In this document: positions 14,077 to 22,073 of the stretch, piece after piece
Numbering within the stretch: position 1 is the first letter of the stretch
How the letters are laid out: each line of letters begins with the position of its first letter
From: a virus
DNA: 24,898 nucleotides
IMG/VR virus record: IMGVR_UViG_3300004369_000573
Location: 1-24,898 of that record
Direction: 5' to 3' (one strand)
Translations under genes and position numbers: made by a program
The notes under the pieces: generated by a model
Databases searched by the model: none
The model's input: the letters and a program-made list of their open reading frames with translations, nothing else
What the model was told of the DNA's origin: nothing

Positions 14077-14986
14077 AGGCGAAATACCAATTCCTGTTTG
14101 CTGTATTATACGATGTTGTCACTTTTGTTGTGCCTTCTGGCATTATTTTACACATTGTTCCAAAGATCGTATCATGTACGTGCAGTTGTATATTGTCTGT
14201 AACTGCTCGCCATATTAGTACTATACAATAACCATGCGTTTTTTGCAAGTCTTTTAGGTTAAATTGATGATTAAATTGTTTATAATTTATATGCTGAGGT
14301 TTATTGAGATCTACAGTATACCAATCGCTTTCGTATAATGTTTTAAAGTGTTCAGCAATAAGTTTCATTTCAGGAAGTTGATGACATCCTTGAAACAAAT
14401 TAAAAATTGTATTCTGCTTAAATTGTTCCCTATCTTCTCGTTGACCAACAACAGCATCATTTACTGCACTAAAAAATCTTGGATCAATATCTATCTCAGG
14501 TTCGAAGCCATGTGCTTCGCTGGCACTTTGACAAATAGCAAATAACGGATGGTTTTCGTATATCCTAAACTGATATTCGATGCGCCCAGGGATATATTCC
14601 CCACCGTTGCGTATAGCATGCTCACTAAGTTCTAGTATATTTTCATTCCATATGTTTGTACACAATGTTTCACTGACATAGACATCACCTGTAATGTCTA
14701 TGTCTAGCCAGTTTGCATTTAGCACTGTAGCACGATCACTGAGCTCGCATAGTTCTAGATTCTTGCGTGTTAGTTCAGCACGGTCCGGATCCATTTCAAC
14801 TGCGGTAACATGTGATGCACCTGCCTGCAATGCCAGTATACTGAGAATGCCAGTACCCGAGCCAATGTCTACCACATGCTTGCCGGGTGCTTTTAGTTCT
14901 AGTACATTTTTGTAGAACCTATTACGCCCGCCGTCGTTGATCATTGGCAAGAATACGCCATTATCACTTCGCCATTCAATTGACAT
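14069..14986 (-). CDS. PRMT-like class I methyltransferase
   Basis: A 305-aa protein. Motif I is VVDIGSGTGILS (38-49), with acidic post-I E64 in AVEMDP. The loop VYVSETLCTNIWNEN (102-116) has the S-E start and a second E at 115. It resembles the double-E loop that holds the guanidine group in protein arginine methyltransferases, closest in feel to the PRMT7 'SE...T.L..E' form. A beta-rich C-terminal half follows, as in PRMTs. The start ATG has GGGAG at good spacing. It lies between two SGNH genes with 8-11 nt overlaps. Target candidates are host proteins, or an amino or hydroxyl group of the operon's product. Arginine methylation is inference. Confidence 0.78.
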   Translation of the reverse strand: MSIEWRSDNGVFLPMINDGGRNRFYKNVLELKAPGKHVVDIGSGTGILSILALQAGASHVTAVEMDPDRAELTRKNLELCELSDRATVLNANWLDIDITGDVYVSETLCTNIWNENILELSEHAIRNGGEYIPGRIEYQFRIYENHPLFAICQSASEAHGFEPEIDIDPRFFSAVNDAVVGQREDREQFKQNTIFNLFQGCHQLPEMKLIAEHFKTLYESDWYTVDLNKPQHINYKQFNHQFNLKDLQKTHGYCIVLIWRAVTDNIQLHVHDTIFGTMCKIMPEGTTKVTTSYNTANRNWYFAYE

Positions 14987-15641
14987 TGATTACTCCCTGT
15001 AAGACTTGTGCTACCCGTTGTTGTGTTTCAGCATCGGTATGAAAGCTACCGGAAAATTCCCCTTGATAGGTTAATGATACTTCGTATACAAAAGGACATG
15101 CTTCTTGTAGAGATATTGTTTTTATGTTTTTTAGTTCTGCTCTGGCGCAATAGCCGTGATACATTTCTCTGTCGAACCAATCCTGCATGTTATGATCAAA
15201 CAAATAAGCATGATAATATTTTATTGCATCGATAACTTCACGTGGCCCTGCCAGGACCTGCTTGTTAGTTACCAGTGTATCTATAGTATGACTAATAAAC
15301 GGAGCACGTTCACCTCCTGCCATCAGCACCTGTTCGTGCGTTGGGTATCCATCATGATGTCCATAGCGTATATTTTTTAATACCGCCGGAGTTGACCAGC
15401 TAGGCTTATCGGGGTCTCTGGTAGGATTTGGTGCCAACATACGACTAGGGTCAGTCATACCATACACAATGACATCCGGTTGCATCTGTAATGCTTCGTT
15501 GAATTGGCAAAAAATTGCACTGTTGCTAGCACCTTGTCTAGCCAAATTTAACACACTACCGTTTAACAGTTCACTAAAATGTACCCCAGGATGGTCCATG
15601 TCGGAAGCGCAATAACTATCTCCACACACTACAATTTTCAT
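14976..15641 (-). CDS. SGNH-like hydrolase, second paralogue
   Basis: A 221-aa protein. It opens with MKIVVCGDSYCAS, a classical GDS block with S9. LARQGASNSA (N40) and VIVYGMTDPSRM follow. The C-terminal F-H201-T-D203-x-x-T-Q-x-x-V-A repeats the motif of the gene at 13261-14076. A likely catalytic histidine is therefore present. It starts at ATG 15639-15641, coupled as ATGA to the glycosyltransferase-like gene, and overlaps the PRMT-like gene at its end. It probably acts on acyl groups of a glycan or other small product. Cytoplasmic, without signal peptide. Confidence 0.78.
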   Translation of the reverse strand: MKIVVCGDSYCASDMDHPGVHFSELLNGSVLNLARQGASNSAIFCQFNEALQMQPDVIVYGMTDPSRMLAPNPTRDPDKPSWSTPAVLKNIRYGHHDGYPTHEQVLMAGGERAPFISHTIDTLVTNKQVLAGPREVIDAIKYYHAYLFDHNMQDWFDREMYHGYCARAELKNIKTISLQEACPFVYEVSLTYQGEFSGSFHTDAETQQRVAQVLQGVINVN

Positions 15642-17080
15642 TGCTTGCCCTTTAATGCCAGTCCAATTGCTTGATCCATTTTGGATTCAAAACTAGCAGA
15701 CTTCAAACGCTGGAAGTTTTCTTCAATTTTATCCATTACACGAATATAGTCTTGACTAATATCATGCAGTGGACGTTTTACAAAATTTTGTACACTTTTA
15801 GTAAATGCTAGTATGCGTTCTTGTGGATTGCCTATACTATCGTAGTTGAGATCAAACAGTTCCTCAAATATATGATATCCTTTTTCTTTAAGAATACGCA
15901 AACTGTTTGGCGCGGCTGTGTATATAAACAACTGCCGATGTGCAATAGCATTAAAAACTTTTTCACTAAAAAAAGGTCTAGGTTCTAATCCTCGGTATTG
16001 GGTGTCAACAATTACGTTTAAAAAACTGTCGTTTAGTAACTCATGCGGCAATGCATCAAAGTCTATTCTATTCCCAACTGTTTCTGTAGGGATACCAGGC
16101 AAGTTAGCAACATTATCTAAGAAGTCATCTGTATAATAATCAAAAACTTCAGCACCTCGATCACCGCCTCTTTTCCACGAGTAATCAAAGTTAGTAGCTA
16201 AACAAGAATAGTAAAGCACTGCATCGCCTGGATACCGACATGTTTCTTGTAGCATCTTATACACATGCCTACGCCAAGGATAGTCTTTGGTACTGGTATA
16301 AATTACTTTGTGGTGCCTATTAGGACGTACTAATTCCTCAAAATGTGCATTATCAAATGTCCAAAAATGTGTAGCATGTTCTTGAAACAGATCATTATAA
16401 ACAGGAAACCGCACCCCGTCTTTTTCAGTATTCCAACGACTGGTTAAAAATACAAAAGGATTAGGAGATGTTCGAGCAAAGTGATTTAGATATTCAACCA
16501 ATGGTCGTTGTAAATGAGAATCCATATATGGATTTTCGAGAACTAAAATGTCATTAGGACTGTAATTTTTCTTATTGTTTAAAAAATTAATATACTGGTA
16601 TTCGAAGTTAGGAGAACCATCAATGTCAGAATCATTAGAAAAATCAATGTATCTTATATAGCGGTCTTTCCAAGGTTTGGTATGATAGTAATATGTGTTA
16701 TGGAAATCAGGAACAGAAAAAGACTTTTCTCCAGCGTAGCTTTTCTTTTCTATTAAAGTATCACCTAAGGTTAAAGCTAAATTGTTTTTTAGTTTTACCC
16801 TAACGGCATTAAGGTCTCTAACTTCTAATGCTCTACGCCCGATGATTTCTAGAGGCTCGTTGTCTATGCGTCCTTTTTTGAAGTCATCTTCCATGCTCCA
16901 AATTTCTCTATGTACTTTTATTAAGTCTTGAATTTTATGTTTTACTAATTCGATATCGTAATCTTGCTTTAGTTGCTGTTCGTAAAACTCAACTTCTTCT
17001 CTATTGCCTTCTGTAAACTTCTCGTCTTTGAGCAAAGCAATAGAATAACGATCCACTAATTCGTACACAGGAAACTTCAA
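15638..17080 (-). CDS. Putative glycosyltransferase (exostosin/GT-like) with helical N-terminal domain
   Basis: A 480-aa protein. Residues 1 to about 115 form a charged helical domain (VYELVDRYSIALLKDEKF, then IGRRALEVRDLNAVRVKL). The rest looks like a two-domain glycosyltransferase. SEKVFNAIAHRQLFIYTAA (372-390) resembles the E-K-x-x-x-A-x-x segment that binds the nucleotide sugar in exostosin and fucosyltransferase families, and a run with FVFLTSRWNTEK lies before it. No DxD motif is evident. The TTG at 17078-17080 is the likely start, with GGAG 8 nt upstream and TTGA overlap. The gene follows the C-methyltransferase and dehydratase, so it would be the natural user of their product. The class is a medium-confidence reading. 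Confidence 0.62.
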   Translation of the reverse strand: MKFPVYELVDRYSIALLKDEKFTEGNREEVEFYEQQLKQDYDIELVKHKIQDLIKVHREIWSMEDDFKKGRIDNEPLEIIGRRALEVRDLNAVRVKLKNNLALTLGDTLIEKKSYAGEKSFSVPDFHNTYYYHTKPWKDRYIRYIDFSNDSDIDGSPNFEYQYINFLNNKKNYSPNDILVLENPYMDSHLQRPLVEYLNHFARTSPNPFVFLTSRWNTEKDGVRFPVYNDLFQEHATHFWTFDNAHFEELVRPNRHHKVIYTSTKDYPWRRHVYKMLQETCRYPGDAVLYYSCLATNFDYSWKRGGDRGAEVFDYYTDDFLDNVANLPGIPTETVGNRIDFDALPHELLNDSFLNVIVDTQYRGLEPRPFFSEKVFNAIAHRQLFIYTAAPNSLRILKEKGYHIFEELFDLNYDSIGNPQERILAFTKSVQNFVKRPLHDISQDYIRVMDKIEENFQRLKSASFESKMDQAIGLALKGKQ

Positions 17081-18285
17081 TTAACTACTCCAACTTTAGG
17101 AAAATAACGAATAAACTCTACTGGAGTATTTAAATGTGTTTGCAGACGTGTCCTAATTTCTTCAAAGAAGTTCCACGCTAGCGGCATGTACACACACTGG
17201 GCTGGGTCCACATAATCTGCAAGTTGGTCTGCGCTAATAATAGGTATATGCCTTCCTGGGGTATACAATCCTTGCTTTAGAGGACTGTCGTCGATGATAC
17301 ATGCTAGTGGCACTTGCGTGTAGTTTAACAGCGTGTTTCCTTTAGCCGCGGCACCATAACCAACAACTTTTATGCCCTCATATGCCTTAAGATTAATAAG
17401 GGCTACTAGTTCCTTACAAAGTGCTTGTACGTTCTCACTCCATGTAAAATACGTGTCTTTTGTTTGCAATCCGTGTGCGGCTTCTACTGCAAGTATATTA
17501 TTAACATGCTCTTGGTTGACTGCTTCGTGCCGTAGCTCAAATACATAGCTAGTACCGTGTATGGGTGTTTTAACAACGTCTGTTAGATGCAAGCCTGCAC
17601 GGCGAGCTAGCTTGTACATACTGTAAGCATTGTAGAAGCTAATATGCTCGTGATAAATGGTATCAAACTCGTTGTTTAGAACCATGTTGGCTTGGCTAGT
17701 ACTGAGGTATATGCGTCCTTCTGGAATCAAATGCCGACGAGCAATACGCAGAAAGTCCATTGGGTCTGCTAAATGACTGAATGCATTTTGATTGTTGATA
17801 ACATCGAAACTCAACACGCCCAATTCTTGTATTGCATTTTCGCTGAAGAAACCAGTAACACACTGATGCTTGCTGTTTCTAAACTCTGCTAGGTTAGCGG
17901 CTGGGTCAATACCGTATGTGGTTTGTTTGTTAAAGCTGTCTAACTGTGTGCCGTCATTACAGCCTACGTCTAACACACTGTATTCTTCCTTGCCTATACG
18001 TTCAGTCACCCACCGGGCAAACCACTCACTGTAGTTTTTGATTGTTTGGTTGGTACCTGTACGGTACAAATAGTCTGTGTAGATAATGCCGGGATCGACT
18101 GTGTGCGTTAACTGTAGATGATAACAGTTAGTGCATAGGTTAACAGCTAGCGGGTACTCTGTGCTGGCTGTGTGTTCAGTCTCATAGTTGTTGGCAAGTG
18201 GCTGTTTGCCTAGGTCTAAGATTCTTTCTAGTTCTTCACTGCCGCATGCTAAACATTTTGTGTTTTCTGTCAGAGCTTCAGCCAT
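17077..18285 (-). CDS. Zn-finger class I methyltransferase, NDP-sugar C-methyltransferase type
   Basis: A 402-aa protein. The N-terminal zinc-binding part has C11-x2-C14 and C51-x2-C54. The SAM-binding motif is VLDVGCNDGTQ (104-114), followed by YGIDPA. A C-terminal Rossmann-like domain (VVGYGAAAKGNTLLNY) completes the three-part architecture of the TylCIII/NovU family, which adds a methyl group to carbon 3 or 5 of 4-keto nucleotide sugars. This fits the 4,6-dehydratase gene directly upstream, which overlaps it by 16 nt. Homologues in phages and bacteria also serve other substrates, so the sugar role is inferred from context. Confidence 0.83.
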   Translation of the reverse strand: MAEALTENTKCLACGSEELERILDLGKQPLANNYETEHTASTEYPLAVNLCTNCYHLQLTHTVDPGIIYTDYLYRTGTNQTIKNYSEWFARWVTERIGKEEYSVLDVGCNDGTQLDSFNKQTTYGIDPAANLAEFRNSKHQCVTGFFSENAIQELGVLSFDVINNQNAFSHLADPMDFLRIARRHLIPEGRIYLSTSQANMVLNNEFDTIYHEHISFYNAYSMYKLARRAGLHLTDVVKTPIHGTSYVFELRHEAVNQEHVNNILAVEAAHGLQTKDTYFTWSENVQALCKELVALINLKAYEGIKVVGYGAAAKGNTLLNYTQVPLACIIDDSPLKQGLYTPGRHIPIISADQLADYVDPAQCVYMPLAWNFFEEIRTRLQTHLNTPVEFIRYFPKVGVVN

Positions 18286-19313
18286 CTTGAGTTCTTCAAT
18301 GTCCAGTTAACCATTTGTGTTAACCTTGTTTCAAAGTCTTGACTAGGAATCCATCCAAGACTTTTCATATAGGCTCCACTAAGTGCGTATCTAAAATCGT
18401 GACCAGGACGTTGTAGGTCATAGCTTACCATTTCAGTTTTGAGTTTGCGGCCCATGATCATGGCAACATGTTCTGCTACTTCTAGATTGCTGTATTCACG
18501 ATCACCAACAATATTAAACTTAGGACAAGTGCCACCACCTTCATCGGGTGCGATAGGAAACTCGCCGTGTGGCAAGTTGATAATAAACATGGTAGCGTCT
18601 GCTACGTCTGCCGCATGGATCCAATGACGCAAACCTGAACGTGTACCTGTTTCTGCATCGCAGTGTATTACCACAGGCTTATCATCTAATAGCTGGCGCA
18701 TAATAATGCCCAAGAACTTTTCTGGTAGTTGACGTTCACCAAACACGTTCATGGTATGCGTAACATAGATAGGCATCTTGTAGGTATTTTCATACGCAAT
18801 ACAGAGCTCTTCTGCTCCTGCTTTGGTAGCTGAATATGGACTACGACTATTGTAGCGTGACCATTCGTGATACTCTACATTGTCTGGAGCATCACCAAAG
18901 ACTTCATCGGTGCCAAAATTAATAAACTTCTTTAAGTTAGGTTGATGGTGTCGTGCAAACTCTAATAAGTGGGCTGTACCTACTACGTTGTCTTGTACAA
19001 ACTGTAGAGGGTTGGCAATGCTACGATTAACATGACTGCCTGCCGCCATGTGTACGATGTAGTCTAGGTCGCCAATCTGTTTGGCTATTTGACCATTAAT
19101 CTCTGCACGTAGGTCGTGGAATATAACACGTAGCCTACGCATTTCTTCTGGGCCAAACTCTTGTGCTAGTTCCGCAATGCGATTTAGGTTACCCGAAAAG
19201 TCTAGCCTATCTAGACTGATAATTTCATATTCAGGATGCTTAAGCAACCTTCGTAAAAAATGGTGACCAATAAACCCAGCACCTCCGGTTACTAGAATTC
19301 TTTTTACTTCCAT
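18270..19313 (-). CDS. dTDP-glucose 4,6-dehydratase-like SDR
   Basis: A 347-aa extended short-chain dehydrogenase, normal in length for RmlB/RfbB. GGAGFIG (10-16) binds NAD. T135-D136-E137 in FGTDEVFG gives the active-site threonine plus the acid pair typical of 4,6-dehydratases, where epimerases lack this pair. Y160-x3-K164 in YSATK is the catalytic pair. LRHWIHAADVADA corresponds to the substrate-binding RdW..v.D segment. The product would be a 4-keto-6-deoxy nucleotide sugar, the substrate class of the next gene's methyltransferase. It overlaps UvsW by 10 nt. No matching thymidylyltransferase, epimerase or reductase lies in the window, so the sugar nucleotide must come from host or elsewhere in the genome. 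Confidence 0.88.
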   Translation of the reverse strand: MEVKRILVTGGAGFIGHHFLRRLLKHPEYEIISLDRLDFSGNLNRIAELAQEFGPEEMRRLRVIFHDLRAEINGQIAKQIGDLDYIVHMAAGSHVNRSIANPLQFVQDNVVGTAHLLEFARHHQPNLKKFINFGTDEVFGDAPDNVEYHEWSRYNSRSPYSATKAGAEELCIAYENTYKMPIYVTHTMNVFGERQLPEKFLGIIMRQLLDDKPVVIHCDAETGTRSGLRHWIHAADVADATMFIINLPHGEFPIAPDEGGGTCPKFNIVGDREYSNLEVAEHVAMIMGRKLKTEMVSYDLQRPGHDFRYALSGAYMKSLGWIPSQDFETRLTQMVNWTLKNSRWLKL

Positions 19314-20761
19314 TCCACCTTTTCCAATTCAAACGGATAGTTTGCTTCTCGGTAAAACTGTTTCCTTTTTGTAAGGTGACGTTTTGCAAACTTGCATGTA
19401 GATGTAATATCCCATATCTCTACATGATCTTTATCTTCTGCTTTACGAATGCCTCGCCCTATAGATTGTATAACTCTAACGAAGCTCTTACCAGGCTCCA
19501 GAAGAACGAGATTGAAAATCCTAGGGATATTAATACCCACAGCGGCAACACCATAAGTGGCCACAATAACCTTATCGCTAGAATCTGCGACTTCGTCATA
19601 TTCTTGTTTACGAGCTTGTGCCTTCGTTCCGCCGCTAACAAAAACGGCGCCCTGAATCCTCTCTGTGAGTTTTGTTCCTGCATTTATCCTATCCACCAAT
19701 ATTAATGTATTCCCGCTAGTTCTAATCTGTTCAATCATGCTAGCGATGTAATCCAACCTATCAGGTTGCTCTAACAAGTATTTAAGCTCGCTTTGATAGT
19801 TGGCATATTCTGAATGATCGACGAGCTGTGCAATGTTCACTTTACACTGTGCAAGGTGTCCTGCTTCTTGCAGTTCACTGGCACTGAGTTTACCCATCAC
19901 GTTCCCAATACTACAATACAAACTTACTTGTTCGTATTCTTCTTTGGGAATGGTTCCAGTTAGTCCCCAACGGATAGGAACATGAGCGAACACTGTGGTC
20001 AGCAGAGTTTTTAATGCATCTGCTTTAGCCATGTGTACTTCGTCTACCATTATACACACAACGTCCTCAATAAACTCGCCAATGGAAATTTCAGCGACTT
20101 GATTGCGTGTGTTCTTTAGAAGTATATTCAAACTCTGCCATGTGCAGATGGTGTGCTGTCTGCCAAACTCTTTACGGTCACCAAAGAATACACCTACGTC
20201 TAACCCCATGTTAATGTAGTCCGCTTCTGTTTGTGTAACCAGACTCTTGTTAGGCACAATAACAATGCTACGTCCATAGGCTTCTACGCTTTTGCTCAGT
20301 GCCGCAGTCATAATAGTTTTGCCTGCGCCTGTTGCCACTTCTTGTATAGACTGTGGGTTGTCCAAGAAGTTGTTGATGATCTCAACTTGATAGTCACGTA
20401 GCTGTATGGGTTGCCCTGCGGCTGGATGACCTTTAGGCCAAGCAATGTTGCTGTATGAATCTTCTTCTACCTTTGTGAACTCAAACTTGGTAGAATATTC
20501 TCGAGTGTCATTAAGCTCAATTTTGTACCCTGCTTTTTCTATCTCAGGTAATATTTTAGGCAGTAGATTAATATATGTCGATCCGCCCATCTGGAAAAAG
20601 CTAACAGTACCATCCCAACGTCCTAGTCGTACCGCCGGCATGTACCGTGCGCCAGGTATCTCATACTTGAACAAGTTTGCAAGACGTCGACGCATGTTAA
20701 GGTCCAATCCTTCGACCTTAACATTTACTTCGTCCTTGATGTGTAACATACATGTACTCAT
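19304..20761 (-). CDS. uvsW: DNA/RNA helicase, T4 UvsW-like
   Basis: A 485-aa protein, near T4 UvsW (503 aa). The N-terminal region (about 1-110) is the small UvsW DNA-binding domain, with RLGRWDGT. Walker A ATGAGKT is at 143-149, DEVH at 240-243, GLTGT at 266-270 and QSIGRGIR at the end of the second RecA domain. UvsW unwinds branched recombination intermediates and R-loops and switches T4 replication from origin- to recombination-dependent mode. Its ATG overlaps the stop of the HARP-like gene (ATGA). It precedes the sugar operon with a 10-nt overlap to the dehydratase, so the accessory genes ride on its transcript unless an internal promoter exists. Confidence 0.93.
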   Translation of the reverse strand: MSTCMLHIKDEVNVKVEGLDLNMRRRLANLFKYEIPGARYMPAVRLGRWDGTVSFFQMGGSTYINLLPKILPEIEKAGYKIELNDTREYSTKFEFTKVEEDSYSNIAWPKGHPAAGQPIQLRDYQVEIINNFLDNPQSIQEVATGAGKTIMTAALSKSVEAYGRSIVIVPNKSLVTQTEADYINMGLDVGVFFGDRKEFGRQHTICTWQSLNILLKNTRNQVAEISIGEFIEDVVCIMVDEVHMAKADALKTLLTTVFAHVPIRWGLTGTIPKEEYEQVSLYCSIGNVMGKLSASELQEAGHLAQCKVNIAQLVDHSEYANYQSELKYLLEQPDRLDYIASMIEQIRTSGNTLILVDRINAGTKLTERIQGAVFVSGGTKAQARKQEYDEVADSSDKVIVATYGVAAVGINIPRIFNLVLLEPGKSFVRVIQSIGRGIRKAEDKDHVEIWDITSTCKFAKRHLTKRKQFYREANYPFELEKVEWK

Positions 20762-21951
20762 GCTTCAGCTTTTTCTCTAATTGCCATACGTAGAATATCT
20801 CCAAGCCTGGTGGTTGGCAGTACACTGTTAGCTGTACTAATAAAGATAGTTTTCTCAGCCTTTTGAAATATGTTCTGGCGGTGTGTCCCTGCTCTTATCA
20901 ATCCATTGGTCGTAAGTAAGATAGGATACGAATCTAACTCGTCTACATTCTTATCATCAAGCTCTAGGATATACCGTTGGTTATTTTCTTGGGCAGTTTT
21001 GTAAACTTGCATTGCCATTACTTCCGATAACCAAGGTACGATAAAATCAATTGAGCCGTAGACTACAACAGGATACCGACACACATAATCAATATACCTT
21101 GGAATATGCATCATATCATCTTGGCTGTTAACTTCTATCCAAGACTTCAACATAAAGTCTCTAGCAACATAAGATGGGATGCATGTCCTTGTAATAGTTT
21201 CATCGACTGCATATTTACATATACTACTGTGGTCAATCAGCTTTGTGATATTACTTATATCCAAATGACTGACCTTCTCAGAAACATAAGACTTCAATGA
21301 ATCACTAGCATGCGCTAAAACTAGCTCGTCATTTATCAAAGTCAATGTCGGTAAGTTATAGTTAGCTGACTTACAAAGTTCTAGATAGTTGTTGAATGAT
21401 TTATCCATAGAGAACTTAGACTGCTTAACTAAGTTAGTATATACCCATATAATGTTATACTCAGTAAGTGCAAACATCCAATAACGTTCTTTTTGGTTCC
21501 ATTCCACTATACCATGACTTTCATCTCTGGCATAATGCCTCAAGGATTCGATAATAGATTGCTCAAATGGAAAGTATGCACGGATCTCATCATTCTCGAC
21601 ACTGACTCTACGACGATAATCAATATCACGCAATGGGTATTTAAATGTTACGAAACCTGATTCAATTGGCTCAACACTGATCTCATTGTTGGCCAACTGT
21701 CTTTTATATTTGGTTGTAATTTTAGAAGCTAACTCTGCTTGCTTAGGTGTAAACCCTATTCCACTTTTGATCTGATTTACAAAGTTTTCGATTACACTAA
21801 TATCGTATCGTGCTAGTTTTACAATAGGATGATTAAGTCCGTAAAACGGACTCACAGGAGACTTCCCTACTATCCAACGACCTTTGTTATCTTCAACGTA
21901 GCCTGCAATAACTAGTATATAATCTTCAAGATGTTTGAATGTTTTCATCAT
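20758..21951 (-). CDS. HARP-like, UvsW-coupled protein of unknown function
   Basis: A 397-aa protein. Two in-frame ATG codons stand at 21951 and 21948, without a ribosome site; the promoter at 21957-21985 would start transcription at or next to them. Residues 60-75 (GFTPKQAELASKITTKYK) recall the helical element found before phage helicase domains. Residues 115-175 hold IRAYFPFEQSIIESLRHY followed by W-x3-E-R-Y-W-M-F-A-L. This fits the HARP pattern (fpyd..li..i....W....k.W.f.l) known from SMARCAL1-like annealing helicases. No Walker A or helicase motifs are present. It probably helps UvsW recognise branched DNA. It is coupled to UvsW by ATGA. Recognition is by pattern only. Confidence 0.7.
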   Translation of the reverse strand: MMKTFKHLEDYILVIAGYVEDNKGRWIVGKSPVSPFYGLNHPIVKLARYDISVIENFVNQIKSGIGFTPKQAELASKITTKYKRQLANNEISVEPIESGFVTFKYPLRDIDYRRRVSVENDEIRAYFPFEQSIIESLRHYARDESHGIVEWNQKERYWMFALTEYNIIWVYTNLVKQSKFSMDKSFNNYLELCKSANYNLPTLTLINDELVLAHASDSLKSYVSEKVSHLDISNITKLIDHSSICKYAVDETITRTCIPSYVARDFMLKSWIEVNSQDDMMHIPRYIDYVCRYPVVVYGSIDFIVPWLSEVMAMQVYKTAQENNQRYILELDDKNVDELDSYPILLTTNGLIRAGTHRQNIFQKAEKTIFISTANSVLPTTRLGDILRMAIREKAEA

Positions 21952-21956
21952 AGTAC

Positions 21957-21985
21957 ACTATAGCACCTTAGTTAGAAATTGTCTA
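21957..21985 (-). promoter_or_regulatory. Extended -10 promoter before the HARP-like gene
   Basis: Minus strand: TAGACA (21980-21985), 17 nt, TATAGT (21957-21962), with the shared GGTGC immediately before the -10. Start is expected about 21950, directly at the ATG codons, so the message may be leaderless. Confidence 0.6.
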
Positions 21986-21987
21986 GC

Positions 21988-22025
21988 AAAAAAAAGAGCT
22001 TGTGAGTCCGAAAACTCACAAGCTC
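21988..22025 (-). terminator. Strong intrinsic terminator of the AAA+ ATPase unit
   Basis: A perfect 12-bp stem (gagcttgtgagt at 21996-22007 with actcacaagctc at 22014-22025), 6-nt loop, followed on the minus strand by eight T. It closes the transcript of the ATPase gene and isolates it from the HARP-like gene promoter. Confidence 0.9.
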
Positions 22026-22030
22026 AAACA

Positions 22031-22068
22031 GTTAACAGCCTTAGGAGCTAGGAGGAATGGCTGTTAAC
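22031..22068 (-). repeat. Second stem-loop after the ATPase stop
   Basis: gttaacagcc (22031-22040) and ggctgttaac (22059-22068) form a perfect 10-bp stem with an 18-nt loop. It has no T-run and stands 6 nt upstream of the terminator stem. Its role could be mRNA 3'-end protection or a protein site. The loop holds two AGGAG copies on the plus strand (CTCCT in the transcript), which could pair with ribosome sites. Confidence 0.6.
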
Positions 22069-22073
22069 CACCT

